Origin: Hahnella lacustris
GTDB taxonomy: Bacteria; Pseudomonadota; Gammaproteobacteria; Burkholderiales; Burkholderiaceae_A
Length of the DNA: 64,000 nt
Direction of reading: 5' to 3'
NCBI GenBank assembly: GCA_965194655.1
Contig: OZ239148.1
Location: 1,612,001 to 1,676,000, forward strand
Position 1 is the first letter of the stretch; each line of letters begins with the position of its first letter. Positions 17,251-26,041 of this stretch are shown here, one piece after another. The translations under genes were made by a program, and so were the position numbers. The notes below the pieces were generated by a model, which saw nothing but the letters and a program-made list of their open reading frames with translations, did not search any database and was not told the DNA's origin.

Positions 17251-20200
17251 GAGGAAGCCCAGGAGTAAACCGTTGGAAGAATGAACAGGGTCAGCAGCGT
17301 GCCCAATGACATGCCCCCCACAATGACCCAGCCAATCTCCTGACGGCTCTCAGAGCCCGCGCCCGAGGCCAGGGCCAGAGGCAAGGCACCGCAGACAGTG
17401 GCGATACTGGTCATGAGGATGGGGCGAAAACGAAGGGCCGTGGCTTTCAGGGTGGCTTCCTGAATCCCCAGTCCCTGTGCACGCAGCTGATTGGCGAACT
17501 CGACAATCAGAATGCCGTTCTTGGTGATCAGCCCAATCAGGGCAATCAGGCCAATCTGCGAGTAGACGTTGAGCGAACCCCCCGTCCCAAGAATGGTGAG
17601 AAGCGCGCCCGTCATGGCCAGCGGCACCGTCACGAGAATCACCAAGGGGTGTAAGAAGCTCTCGAACTGGGCTGCCAAGACCAAATAGATAAACAGAAGG
17701 GCCAGCACGAAGACGAAATAAATGGCGTCCTGAGAATCCCGATACTCACGGGTCTGTCCGTCGTAATCCAGTTGAAAATTCTCTGGCATGGTCTGGCGCG
17801 CGGTCGTCTCCACAAATGTGAGCGCGTCACCCAGGGCAACCCCTGGCGCCAGGTTGGCAGAGATGGTCACCGCGCGCTGTTGGAGGAAATGATTAAGCTC
17901 TCTCGGAGCCACGGTCTCGCGCATTTCGATGAGGCTGGAAAGCGGGACCAGTTGCCCATCTCGGCCGCGGACTGTCATGGCTCGGATCGTGTCTGGTGTG
18001 CTTCGTCCCTGAGGAGAGAGCTGAACGAGCACATCGTACTGCTCATTCCCCTTTTTGAAGCGAGTTACCTGTCGCCCCCCGAGGAGGCTCTCGAGGGTCC
18101 GACCAATGGCATCGACCTCCACGCCTAACTCTGCAGCACGCTCACGATCAATCTCCAGTCGCAGCTCCGGCTTGGTGATCTGGAGGTCGGTCTCCACCCC
18201 TTGTAGCAGCGCACTCTTGGTGAGCTCGGTCGCGATTGACTCACTCACAGCGGCGAGCTGATCCATGGGGGCAGAGGACAGGACCACCACCTGAATGGGA
18301 CGGCTCCTCGGGCTTTGGCCAAAGGAGGGGGGCGTGTTCACAAAGGCATTGATGCCCGGAATGCCCATGACCTTGGGCTGCAGTTCTCGCTGGAGCTCAA
18401 CCGTAGAACGATCACGCTGCTCCCACGGAACCGGACGATAAAACGAAATCCCTTTATCGGGAGTGGGCGTGCCAGCAATCACCAAAAACCGATCCGTCTC
18501 CGGCACCTTGGCAAAAATCTCCTCCAGGCGCAGTGCGTACCGGGCGGTGTAATCAATGGAGCTCCCCTGGGGTGCACTCATGACCGTGAACAACAGGCCT
18601 CGGTCCTCCACCGGGGAGAGCTCCTTTTTGATGCTGGTGGCCAGCCACCCCCCAAACGCCGCGATGGCCAGCGCTGCTAGACCAACCCAGACAATTCGTC
18701 CAAGGAGTCGCTCCAGCACCCGACTGTAGCCCGCGCTGAGGCGGTCAAAGCCTCGATCGAAGCTCTGGCCCATACGCTGGAGCCAACCTTTGGGACGAGG
18801 ATCGGGATCGTGCGGGCGAAGCAGCCTCGAACACATCATGGGCGAGAGCGTGAGCGCCACAAATCCGGATACGATGACCGCACCGGAGAGCGTGAGGGCG
18901 AATTCAACAAACAACCGGCCCGTGCGACCCGATGAAAAGGCCATGGGGGCGAAGACAGACGCAAGGGTGAGCGTCATGGCAACCACTGCGAAACTGATCT
19001 CACGCATGCCCTGAAAAGCCGCCTGAATAGGCTTCATGCCGTCCTCGACATGTCGAGCGATGTTCTCCAGCACCACAATGGCGTCATCCACGACCACACC
19101 AATCGCAAGAACCATCGCCAGTAGCGTGAGCGTATTTACCGAAAAACCAAACAGATGCAAGAGCGCAAACGTGGTGATCAGGGACACCGGGATGGTGATG
19201 ATGGGAATGAGGGCCGCTCGCACGTCCTTCAGAAAGATGAAAACCACCAAGGCAACCAAAAGCGCAGCCTCGGCAATGGTGAAGGCCACCGCACGAATCG
19301 ATCGATCGATAAAGACCGAGTTGTCGTTGGCGACATCTAACCCGGCGCCCTGAGGCAAATCCGTCAAGATCACAGGAAGTGCTGCACGAACGCCCTCAGA
19401 AATGGTGAGCGGGTTTGCCGTCGCCTGCTTGATCACACCCAAGGCCACACTGTTTCGGCCCTTGTAACGCGCCACACGGTCAACGGTCTCTGGCGCGATC
19501 TCCACGCGCGCCACGTCACGGATGCGCACAAACGCTGCACTCCCCCGGGGCGAGCGCAGAACAATGCTGCCAAACTCTTCAGGCAGTTGCAGGTCTGTGG
19601 GGGCCATCACCGACAGCTCTCTTCCCGGGGTCTCAATGCTGCCTGCGGGAATCTCCACGTTCTGTCTGCGCAGCGCGCTCTCAACATCCTGAACCGTGAG
19701 ACCAAAACTCGTGAGCTTCTGAGCGTCAAGCCAAATTCGCATGGCCTGACGCCGCTCACCAAAGATTCGAATGTCGGCCACGCCCGAGAGCGTCTGCAGC
19801 CTGGGCTTCACCACCAGGTTTGCCAGCTCTGAGAGCTCCATGAGATTCAGGGTCTCACTGTTGAGCGTGAGCCAGAGCACAGGCTGCGCGTCTGCTTCCA
19901 CCTTTGAGATGCGCGAGTCGTCGGCCCCGTCCGGGAGTCGGGAGCGCACGCGCGAGACGCGATCTCGCACGTCCGATGCTGCACTGTCTGGATCGCGAGA
20001 GAGGTTAAACCGAGCCGTGATGGAAGAGCGACCCGTCCGCGAGATCGAGGTGAGCACCTCGATGCCCTCGATACCCGCAATGGAATCCTCGAGGGGCTTG
20101 GTGATCTGCGACTCAATGATCTCTGGAGAAGCCCCCCGATACTCGGTCTCGACCGTGACCGATGGCTCGTCAATCTTTGGGTATTCACGAATGGAGAGCT

Positions 20201-20291
20201 TGGTCAGACTGACTGCACCCACCAAGGTGATGATCAGCGAGAGCACGGTCGCAAAGACCGGCCTCTGTATGCAGATCTCGGAGAGCTTCAT
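17211..20291 (-). CDS. RND efflux transporter permease, HAE1 family
   Basis: 1026 aa, the usual length for AcrB/MexB/MdtB-type pumps. N-terminal FIQRP-like start (CIQRPVFATVLSLIITLVG). The proton-relay residues are present: the paired Asp in VVDDAIVVLENI (TM4) and the Lys in LITKNGILIVEF (TM10). It should export drugs or other amphiphiles with the adaptor encoded 6 bp upstream. No outer-membrane channel or regulator gene is nearby, so a TolC-like protein must be supplied from elsewhere. The 3' end overlaps dnaQ by 40 nt. Substrate unknown. Confidence 0.94.
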   Translation of the reverse strand: MKLSEICIQRPVFATVLSLIITLVGAVSLTKLSIREYPKIDEPSVTVETEYRGASPEIIESQITKPLEDSIAGIEGIEVLTSISRTGRSSITARFNLSRDPDSAASDVRDRVSRVRSRLPDGADDSRISKVEADAQPVLWLTLNSETLNLMELSELANLVVKPRLQTLSGVADIRIFGERRQAMRIWLDAQKLTSFGLTVQDVESALRRQNVEIPAGSIETPGRELSVMAPTDLQLPEEFGSIVLRSPRGSAAFVRIRDVARVEIAPETVDRVARYKGRNSVALGVIKQATANPLTISEGVRAALPVILTDLPQGAGLDVANDNSVFIDRSIRAVAFTIAEAALLVALVVFIFLKDVRAALIPIITIPVSLITTFALLHLFGFSVNTLTLLAMVLAIGVVVDDAIVVLENIARHVEDGMKPIQAAFQGMREISFAVVAMTLTLASVFAPMAFSSGRTGRLFVEFALTLSGAVIVSGFVALTLSPMMCSRLLRPHDPDPRPKGWLQRMGQSFDRGFDRLSAGYSRVLERLLGRIVWVGLAALAIAAFGGWLATSIKKELSPVEDRGLLFTVMSAPQGSSIDYTARYALRLEEIFAKVPETDRFLVIAGTPTPDKGISFYRPVPWEQRDRSTVELQRELQPKVMGIPGINAFVNTPPSFGQSPRSRPIQVVVLSSAPMDQLAAVSESIATELTKSALLQGVETDLQITKPELRLEIDRERAAELGVEVDAIGRTLESLLGGRQVTRFKKGNEQYDVLVQLSPQGRSTPDTIRAMTVRGRDGQLVPLSSLIEMRETVAPRELNHFLQQRAVTISANLAPGVALGDALTFVETTARQTMPENFQLDYDGQTREYRDSQDAIYFVFVLALLFIYLVLAAQFESFLHPLVILVTVPLAMTGALLTILGTGGSLNVYSQIGLIALIGLITKNGILIVEFANQLRAQGLGIQEATLKATALRFRPILMTSIATVCGALPLALASGAGSESRQEIGWVIVGGMSLGTLLTLFILPTVYSWASSCALSYSTRKRPA

Positions 20292-20297
20292 GAGGGC

Positions 20298-21383
20298 TTA
20301 TCCCTTTTGACCCTGAACCCGAACCGCTTGGCCCGAACTTCTGATCTTGAGCTGACCGGCAATGACGACTTGATCTCCGGCTTCCAGTGCGCCCCTCACC
20401 TCTACCTCACGCTCAAGACGAAGGCCCACCTGGACGGGCACCTTGGTGACCTTGCCCTCCTGAACCTTCCAGACAAAGTAACCGGTCTTCTCGCCAACCA
20501 AAGCCTCCTCAGAGACCACCAGTGCAGCCTTTCGGGCGTCTACCGTGAGCTTGGCGCGCCCGAAGACCCCAGAACGCAAACGCTGATCTGGGTTCTGAAC
20601 TCGGCATCGAATCTGAAGAAATCGGCCGTCCGCCTCCACGCGTGCATCCACTGCAGACACGCGCGCCGAAATGGGCGCATCGAGTGCATCGGCCTCCACA
20701 CGGACCAATTGCTTGATCTGAACGAGGTGGGCATAGCGCTCTGGAACACGAAAATCGAAATAGAGCTGATCCGAGTCTTCGAGTGAGACGAGCGCCTCCC
20801 CCTCCTTGACATAACCGCCAGGGCTCACCTGCCGAAGGCCAACCTGCCCAGAAAAGGGCGCGCGAATCTGAGTACGAGCCAGACGCGCCTTCGCAAGGTC
20901 ACGCCGAGCAGCCGCGATCGAGGCATTCGCACGCGCTTCATCGAGTGCACGTGAACTGATGAACCGTTGGGCAAAGAGGTCCTCCGCGCGCTGACGGTTC
21001 GAATCCGCAAGCCTTGCCTCTGCCTCAGACTGCGCAAGCTCGGCTTGAATCAGAGCATCGTCTAGGGAGACCAGAAGATCCCCGGCTTTCACGCGCACCC
21101 CGTCCTCGAAATGAATCTTGGAGACACGACCTGCCACCTCTGGGCGAATGAGGACACTCTCGACCGCTCTGAACTCACCGGTGGCCACGAGCTCGTCCTG
21201 CAGGTCACGCCGCTCTACCACTCGCACCTCCACTGCGGGCGCGGGTCTACCCCCGCCTGCGCCTGGCCCACTCACTGGTGGTGCTGAAACCCCTGCAGGT
21301 CCCGGCTTGAGAAACCACCAGGCTCCGCCCGCAAGAACGATCACACCCAACAACACCCATCGTATTCTGCTCACCGCTCTCAT
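20298..21383 (-). CDS. RND efflux periplasmic adaptor (membrane fusion protein)
   Basis: 361 aa. An N-terminal membrane anchor (about residues 8-26) is followed by a Gly/Pro linker, a barrel-sandwich/lipoyl half (VLIRPEVAGRVSKIHFEDG), a helical hairpin (about 105-160), the second lipoyl half (TQIRAPFSGQVGLRQVSPGG), a beta-barrel and a membrane-proximal domain. It links the pump at 17.2-20.3 kb to an outer-membrane channel. Its ATG overlaps the rnhA stop by 4 nt, so it appears translationally coupled to RNase HI. Confidence 0.93.
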   Translation of the reverse strand: MRAVSRIRWVLLGVIVLAGGAWWFLKPGPAGVSAPPVSGPGAGGGRPAPAVEVRVVERRDLQDELVATGEFRAVESVLIRPEVAGRVSKIHFEDGVRVKAGDLLVSLDDALIQAELAQSEAEARLADSNRQRAEDLFAQRFISSRALDEARANASIAAARRDLAKARLARTQIRAPFSGQVGLRQVSPGGYVKEGEALVSLEDSDQLYFDFRVPERYAHLVQIKQLVRVEADALDAPISARVSAVDARVEADGRFLQIRCRVQNPDQRLRSGVFGRAKLTVDARKAALVVSEEALVGEKTGYFVWKVQEGKVTKVPVQVGLRLEREVEVRGALEAGDQVVIAGQLKIRSSGQAVRVQGQKG

Positions 21384-21814
21384 CCTCTTGGTTTGGGAAC
21401 CCCGCAGTTGGCCAGCTGGTCAGCACGCTCATTTTCAGGATGGCCCGCGTGCCCCTTGACCCATGACCATCGAATGCTGTGCGGCGCCATGGCGGAGTCT
21501 AGCGCCTGCCAAAGGTCTTGATTGGCCACAGGCTTTCCAGCAGCCGTTTTCCAGCCTTTTTTCTTCCAACCGTCCATCCATTGTTCCACACCGTTCTTCA
21601 CATACTGTGAATCGGTCACGATGCAGACCTCACACGAGCGCGTAAGCGCTCGAAGCCCCTCAATCACGGCAGTCAATTCCATGCGATTGTTGGTGGTCTG
21701 GGTTTCTCCTCCACAGAGCTCCTTCTCCGAGGTGCCAAAGCGCAGGAGTGCACCCCATCCTCCAGGACCGGGGTTTCCTTTACAAGCGCCGTCTGTGAAG
21801 AGCTGAACCTCCAC
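21380..21814 (-). CDS. rnhA: Ribonuclease HI
   Basis: 144 aa. It cleaves the RNA strand of RNA-DNA hybrids. The catalytic acidic set is visible: DGACKGNPGPGG, the Glu in NNRMELTAV, the Asp in VTDSQYVKNG, and the Asp in NERADQLA. GTG 21814 is chosen because the family begins exactly there; it overlaps the TAG stop of the methyltransferase by one base. It ends in a 4-nt overlap with the efflux adaptor gene. Confidence 0.95.
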   Translation of the reverse strand: MEVQLFTDGACKGNPGPGGWGALLRFGTSEKELCGGETQTTNNRMELTAVIEGLRALTRSCEVCIVTDSQYVKNGVEQWMDGWKKKGWKTAAGKPVANQDLWQALDSAMAPHSIRWSWVKGHAGHPENERADQLANCGVPKPRG

Positions 21815-22584
21815 TATGCGCCCGGCTCCGAGTGAGCCTGTGCGCTGGTCACCGTCTGTGCCCGCGCCCCCGCGGATCGCTCGCGCCTCCAGTCTGCGCG
21901 AATGAGGCGCATGCCGCTTCGACGTTTGGTTGCACCCAGCCAGTAGAGACCCCCAAAGGCGGGCCACCAACGCGCACCCGCCAGTTCCATCCAGGCCAGG
22001 CGACTCCACATGGATTCACGCTGACAAACAGGGCGATAGAGCCCAAACGCGCCCTGGTTCACTTCGAGACCAAGCAGCTGGCACCAGTCTCGCAGTCGGC
22101 GGTAAGGGAGCCATCGGCCCTGGATGGGCGGAAAATGAACCGGGCTCACCGGACGATGAAGCGCCCAAAGGCTGTATGGATTGAGCCCAACCACAACCAC
22201 CTGCCCCTCTGGAATCAGAACACGTTCCACCTCTCGGAGCAGCGCGTGTGGATCATTCACCAGCTCGAGCGAGAAAAGCAAAACCATCAGGTCAACAGAG
22301 TCCGACTCCAGAGGCAAGGCCTCTGGCGCACAAATGATCTCCGAACTGCCATGAACACATCCAAGTGTGGGCGCGTAGAAACTGATCCGGCTTCTGCAAG
22401 CCATTCGATTCTCAGCCAGCGCGTGAAGGCCGCCCGGCCCGACCTCCCAAGCCTGATAGCCGAACTGATCCGACAAGCGCTGATTGAGCCAGGCCTGCGT
22501 CAGCTGAGCGAGCCCAGCTCCACTTGGAGACATGAGCCATCGAGGCCATGCATCATAGGGGTTCGATTGAGAAAGCCTGGACAT
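21814..22584 (-). CDS. SAM-dependent methyltransferase (YafS-like)
   Basis: 256 aa, class I methyltransferase fold. The SAM motif region is AWEVGPGGLHAL; the acidic and post-motif blocks are SDSVDLMVLLFSLELVNDP and LIPEGQVVVVGLNPYSLW. The substrate is not known. The order methyltransferase-rnhA beside divergent gloB matches E. coli yafS. ATG 22584 is chosen (16 bp from the gloB start); an upstream ATG at 22641 would run inside gloB. It is the first gene of the eight-gene leftward operon. Confidence 0.85.
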   Translation of the reverse strand: MSRLSQSNPYDAWPRWLMSPSGAGLAQLTQAWLNQRLSDQFGYQAWEVGPGGLHALAENRMACRSRISFYAPTLGCVHGSSEIICAPEALPLESDSVDLMVLLFSLELVNDPHALLREVERVLIPEGQVVVVGLNPYSLWALHRPVSPVHFPPIQGRWLPYRRLRDWCQLLGLEVNQGAFGLYRPVCQRESMWSRLAWMELAGARWWPAFGGLYWLGATKRRSGMRLIRADWRRERSAGARAQTVTSAQAHSEPGA

Positions 22585-22600
22585 AGACAAAGGGGACCAC

Positions 22601-23380
22601 GTGAAGATCGACGCAATTGACGCCTTTTCGGACAATATCATCTGGGCCTTTGAAGGTCCGCTGGGCGGATGCTTTGTGGTGGACCCGGGTGACGCTGCCC
22701 CAGTGCTGCAGTATCTCTCACATCAGAGGACCTGGCTCGAAGGCGTGCTGATCACCCACCATCACCAAGACCATGTAGGAGGACTAGAGCGCCTTCAGGC
22801 TGAAGCACCAAGGGCGCCCGGTCAGGACGCCTTGAGTCAGGTACCCGTCTACGGTCCAAGCTTCTGCGAAAAGCTGGGCGTCAACCACCCCGTGCAGCCC
22901 GGCTCCAGACTACCGCTGGGCCCAAACGGGCCCGTGGCAGACGTCCTGGGAGTTCCTGGGCACACAGAAGATCACCTGGCCTATGTCCTAGATTTGAGCC
23001 CACCGGTCCTCTTCTCGGGCGACACGCTCTTCGCGGGAGGCTGTGGCAGGCTGCTCGGAGGCACGGCAGAGCAGCTCTACGCGTCTCTGAACAAACTACG
23101 CGCGTTGCCCGGAGAGACCCAGATCTACTGCGCCCACGAGTACACCCTCTCCAACCTGCAGTTCGCCGCCCACACCTTCCCACAAGTGACTGCCATCGCC
23201 GATCGACTGACAAAGGTGATCGCGCTCCGAAGCGAAGGCAAGCGAACCCTTCCAAGCCAGATAGCGCTTGAGAATGCAACCAATCCCTTTCTGCTGGTCC
23301 GCTCACTCGATGCGTTTCGTGAGCTTCGTCTCCAGAAGGATGTATTCCGGGCACCGCCTCTACATCCCAATCCGAACTAA
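22601..23380 (+). CDS. gloB: Hydroxyacylglutathione hydrolase (glyoxalase II)
   Basis: 259 aa metallo-beta-lactamase fold. It hydrolyses S-lactoylglutathione to lactate and glutathione, the last step of methylglyoxal detoxification. The metal site is ITHHHQDHVGG near residue 50; further ligands lie in VPGHTEDH, SGDTLFAGGCGR and YCAHEYTLSNL, the last being typical of glyoxalase II. The start is GTG 22601 with AGGGGA upstream. Its stop codon forms part of the -10 box proposed for mltD. Confidence 0.95.
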   Translation: MKIDAIDAFSDNIIWAFEGPLGGCFVVDPGDAAPVLQYLSHQRTWLEGVLITHHHQDHVGGLERLQAEAPRAPGQDALSQVPVYGPSFCEKLGVNHPVQPGSRLPLGPNGPVADVLGVPGHTEDHLAYVLDLSPPVLFSGDTLFAGGCGRLLGGTAEQLYASLNKLRALPGETQIYCAHEYTLSNLQFAAHTFPQVTAIADRLTKVIALRSEGKRTLPSQIALENATNPFLLVRSLDAFRELRLQKDVFRAPPLHPNPN

Positions 23381-23383
23381 AAT
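23378..23383 (+). promoter_or_regulatory. -10 box immediately before mltD
   Basis: TAAAAT overlaps the gloB stop codon and ends 6 nt before the mltD ATG. There is no Shine-Dalgarno before mltD. No clear -35 is visible. Confidence 0.4.
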
Positions 23384-23389
23384 CCAGAA

Positions 23390-24901
23390 ATGACCTGTCT
23401 CGCCTCTGCTCGCCTTCCCCTGCTTCGCCCGACCCTACTTGCATGTCTCCTGGTGTTCCTTGGGTCGATGGCGGGCTGCGCAACCGCCCCGCTTCCGTCA
23501 GCCTCGATGACGCCTGAGCCTGCAGTCGCAGCGCCAGCTTCAGTTCCGACTCCGGTTTCCGCTCCATCCTTCGTCGCGCCGACACCGACACTCTCAAGCA
23601 TCACCGCTCCGGTTGCACACCCATCCAGCCCTCCGGCTATGGCCCCACCTGCACAGCCGAAAGACGTGCTCGACCGCATTCGCAAGGGCTTTGCGATGCC
23701 GGATCTTCCCGAGTCTGTGATTGCGCCTTACATCAAACGGTTTGCGTCTCGACCAGATTATTTAGACCGGGTCTTTGAGCGAGGCGGTCCCTACCTCCAT
23801 CACATCGTGGAAGAGATCGAGGCGCGCAAGCTCCCAATGGAGCTTGCACTCCTTCCCATCGTCGAGTCTGCTTTCAACCCCCAAGCCACCTCGCATGCCA
23901 AGGCTGCTGGCCTCTGGCAATTCATCCCCTCCACCGGCCGTAACTTCGACCTCAGTCAGAACTGGTGGACCGACGAGCGAAGAGACGTCATCGAATCCAC
24001 GCGGGCCGCCATGGAGTACCTGCAGAAGGTCTACACCATTCAGGGCAACGATTGGTTTCTCGCCTTGGCGTCCTACAACTGGGGAGAGGGCTCGGTCGCA
24101 CGGGCCATCAAGCGGAATCAGGCCCGAGGGCTGAGCACGGACTACCTGAGCCTCAAGATGCCCAGAGAGACTCGGGGGTACGTGCCTCAGCTCATCGCCT
24201 TGCGCGAGATTGTCAAAGACCCTGCGCGTTACGGGCTGAGGCTGCCGCTCATTGAGGATCGCCCCCATTTCGTGGCGATCGACAAAACGACCAGCATCGA
24301 CCGTGATCTCGCTGCCAAGCTGGCCGGTCTCACAGTCGAGGAGTTTCGGAGCCTGAACCCACATCTGCGCAGGCCGGTGATCACGGTCAGCAGAACCAGC
24401 CGCATCATTCTCCCTGTGGAGTCAGCGGAGACTTACCTCCGCAACCTCGATCTCCACACATCAAAAGGCCGGCCGCTGGTGTCATGGCAGCCATACACGC
24501 TCAAGAAGGGGGACAGCCTCTCCAAACTGGCTGCGGCCAGAGGCGTGACACCGCAGATGCTCGCCGAGGCCAACAGCCTGAAATCAGTGCGTGCACAACT
24601 GATGCCCGGATCGAGTCTCTTGGTGCCTGTGAAGGCCTCCGAGGCGAATATCTACACTGAAAAGATCGAGTCTCAATTGGCGAGGTTTGCCGGTGCCAAG
24701 ACAGTTGAGCAGGTCACCATCCCCGCGAAGACCTACAAGGTCAAGAAGAAGGATACGCTGCAGAAGATTGCCAAACGATTTGGCCTCTCAGTCGCAACCC
24801 TACGTCGCCTCAACAAGCTAGAGGGCGAAGTCAGAGCAGGGATGCGACTCGTGATTCAGCCGGCGCAACGAAAAATTGTGACGCAGCAGGCAGGAAACTA
24901 G
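23390..24901 (+). CDS. mltD: Membrane-bound lytic murein transglycosylase D
   Basis: 503 aa. A lipoprotein signal ends SMAGC (Cys about residue 27), then a Pro/Ala-rich linker to about 90. The SLT catalytic domain follows (ALLPIVESAFNPQATS with the catalytic Glu, AAGLWQFIPSTGRNF, and ASYNWGEG), then two LysM repeats (YTLKKGDSLSKLAAARGV near 365 and YKVKKKDTLQKIAKRFGL near 445). It cleaves peptidoglycan glycan strands from the outer membrane inner face. The 3' end overlaps the convergent desaturase by 4 nt. Confidence 0.94.
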   Translation: MTCLASARLPLLRPTLLACLLVFLGSMAGCATAPLPSASMTPEPAVAAPASVPTPVSAPSFVAPTPTLSSITAPVAHPSSPPAMAPPAQPKDVLDRIRKGFAMPDLPESVIAPYIKRFASRPDYLDRVFERGGPYLHHIVEEIEARKLPMELALLPIVESAFNPQATSHAKAAGLWQFIPSTGRNFDLSQNWWTDERRDVIESTRAAMEYLQKVYTIQGNDWFLALASYNWGEGSVARAIKRNQARGLSTDYLSLKMPRETRGYVPQLIALREIVKDPARYGLRLPLIEDRPHFVAIDKTTSIDRDLAAKLAGLTVEEFRSLNPHLRRPVITVSRTSRIILPVESAETYLRNLDLHTSKGRPLVSWQPYTLKKGDSLSKLAAARGVTPQMLAEANSLKSVRAQLMPGSSLLVPVKASEANIYTEKIESQLARFAGAKTVEQVTIPAKTYKVKKKDTLQKIAKRFGLSVATLRRLNKLEGEVRAGMRLVIQPAQRKIVTQQAGN

Positions 24902-25998
24902 GCGACCTTGATTGGTCCCACCGTGAGCGACCGCACCAGCCGGGCAAACGACTCAAAGCCCTGAATGCCGCTGGCCTCGGCCTGTTTGCACCAGGTTTGC
25001 AGCGCCGCAACCGCCTGCTCCACGCTCAAACTACGTTCGGCCCAAATGGCTTCGAACTCGTGACGAAGATCAGAGGCACGCCGGGAGAGATCCTCTTGGA
25101 GTTTTGCGGAATGCGCTCGATCAACCAGCTGGGACAGACGTGCAAACAGTTCATATTTTGAGCTCAAGACCGCCTGGACCGTCTCGGCATCAATCTGGAT
25201 TTTGGTGGGGTTTGGACGCAAGCCCAATGGGAGCGGACGGGGCTGAGCCAGGCCCAGCATCGCCAGCGTACGGATGTACATCCAGCCAATGTCAAATTCG
25301 AACCAGCGGGAGGAGAGCTTGGGCGAGGTGGCGTTGGCGTGGTGATTGTTGTGAAGCTCTTCACCGCCGATCAAGATACCCCAGGGCACGATGTTGGTGG
25401 AGGTATCTGGGCTTTTGAAGTTTCGATATCCCCAGAAATGCCCCACGCCATTGATGACCCCTGCGGCAAAGAAGGGGATCCAAGCCATCTGGATGGCCCA
25501 GACCGCAAGACCCAGAATGCCGAAGAGTAGGACGTTCAGAATGAGGCAGAGGCTGACGCCCAACGCGGAGTGGCGGGTGTAGAGGTTGCGCTCGATCCAG
25601 TCGTCAGGACAGCCATGACCATAGCGCTCAACCAAGGCAGTGTCTTTGGCAGCCACTCGGTAGAGCTCGGCCCCCCGCCACATCACTTCCGGAAGTCCTC
25701 GAGTTTGGGGTGAATGGGGGTCTTCTTCCGTCTCACACTTGGCGTGGTGCTTGCGGTGAATGGCTGCCCACTGGCGGGTGACCATTCCCGTGGTGAACCA
25801 GAGCCAAAACCGCAGAGGGTGAGACACCAGCGGATGAAGCGTGAGCGCGCGGTGCGCCTGACAACGGTGGAGATAGACCGTGACACCGATGATGGTGAGG
25901 TGGGTCGCCGCAAGCGTGTAGAGGGCCACGCCCATCCAACCCCATCCTGTCACACCAAATCGAAACCACTCCACCAAACCCATCATCAGCATATCCAA
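24898..25998 (-). CDS. Acyl-CoA/fatty acid desaturase
   Basis: 366 aa, membrane di-iron desaturase. Three histidine boxes are present: HRCQAH, HRKHH (in IHRKHHAKCETEEDPHSP) and HNNHH (in GEELHNNHHANATSP), among at least four hydrophobic segments. It likely introduces a delta-9 double bond into acyl chains and so sets membrane fluidity. The reading begins at TTG 25998 with AGGGAG 9 nt upstream; an in-frame ATG at 25992 is possible. The C-terminal 90 residues are soluble and helical. The redox partner is not adjacent. Confidence 0.92.
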   Translation of the reverse strand: MDMLMMGLVEWFRFGVTGWGWMGVALYTLAATHLTIIGVTVYLHRCQAHRALTLHPLVSHPLRFWLWFTTGMVTRQWAAIHRKHHAKCETEEDPHSPQTRGLPEVMWRGAELYRVAAKDTALVERYGHGCPDDWIERNLYTRHSALGVSLCLILNVLLFGILGLAVWAIQMAWIPFFAAGVINGVGHFWGYRNFKSPDTSTNIVPWGILIGGEELHNNHHANATSPKLSSRWFEFDIGWMYIRTLAMLGLAQPRPLPLGLRPNPTKIQIDAETVQAVLSSKYELFARLSQLVDRAHSAKLQEDLSRRASDLRHEFEAIWAERSLSVEQAVAALQTWCKQAEASGIQGFESFARLVRSLTVGPIKVA

Positions 25999-26041
25999 AG
26001 CGCTGTTCTCCCTAAAGAATTTGCTTTTATTGTCCCACGGT

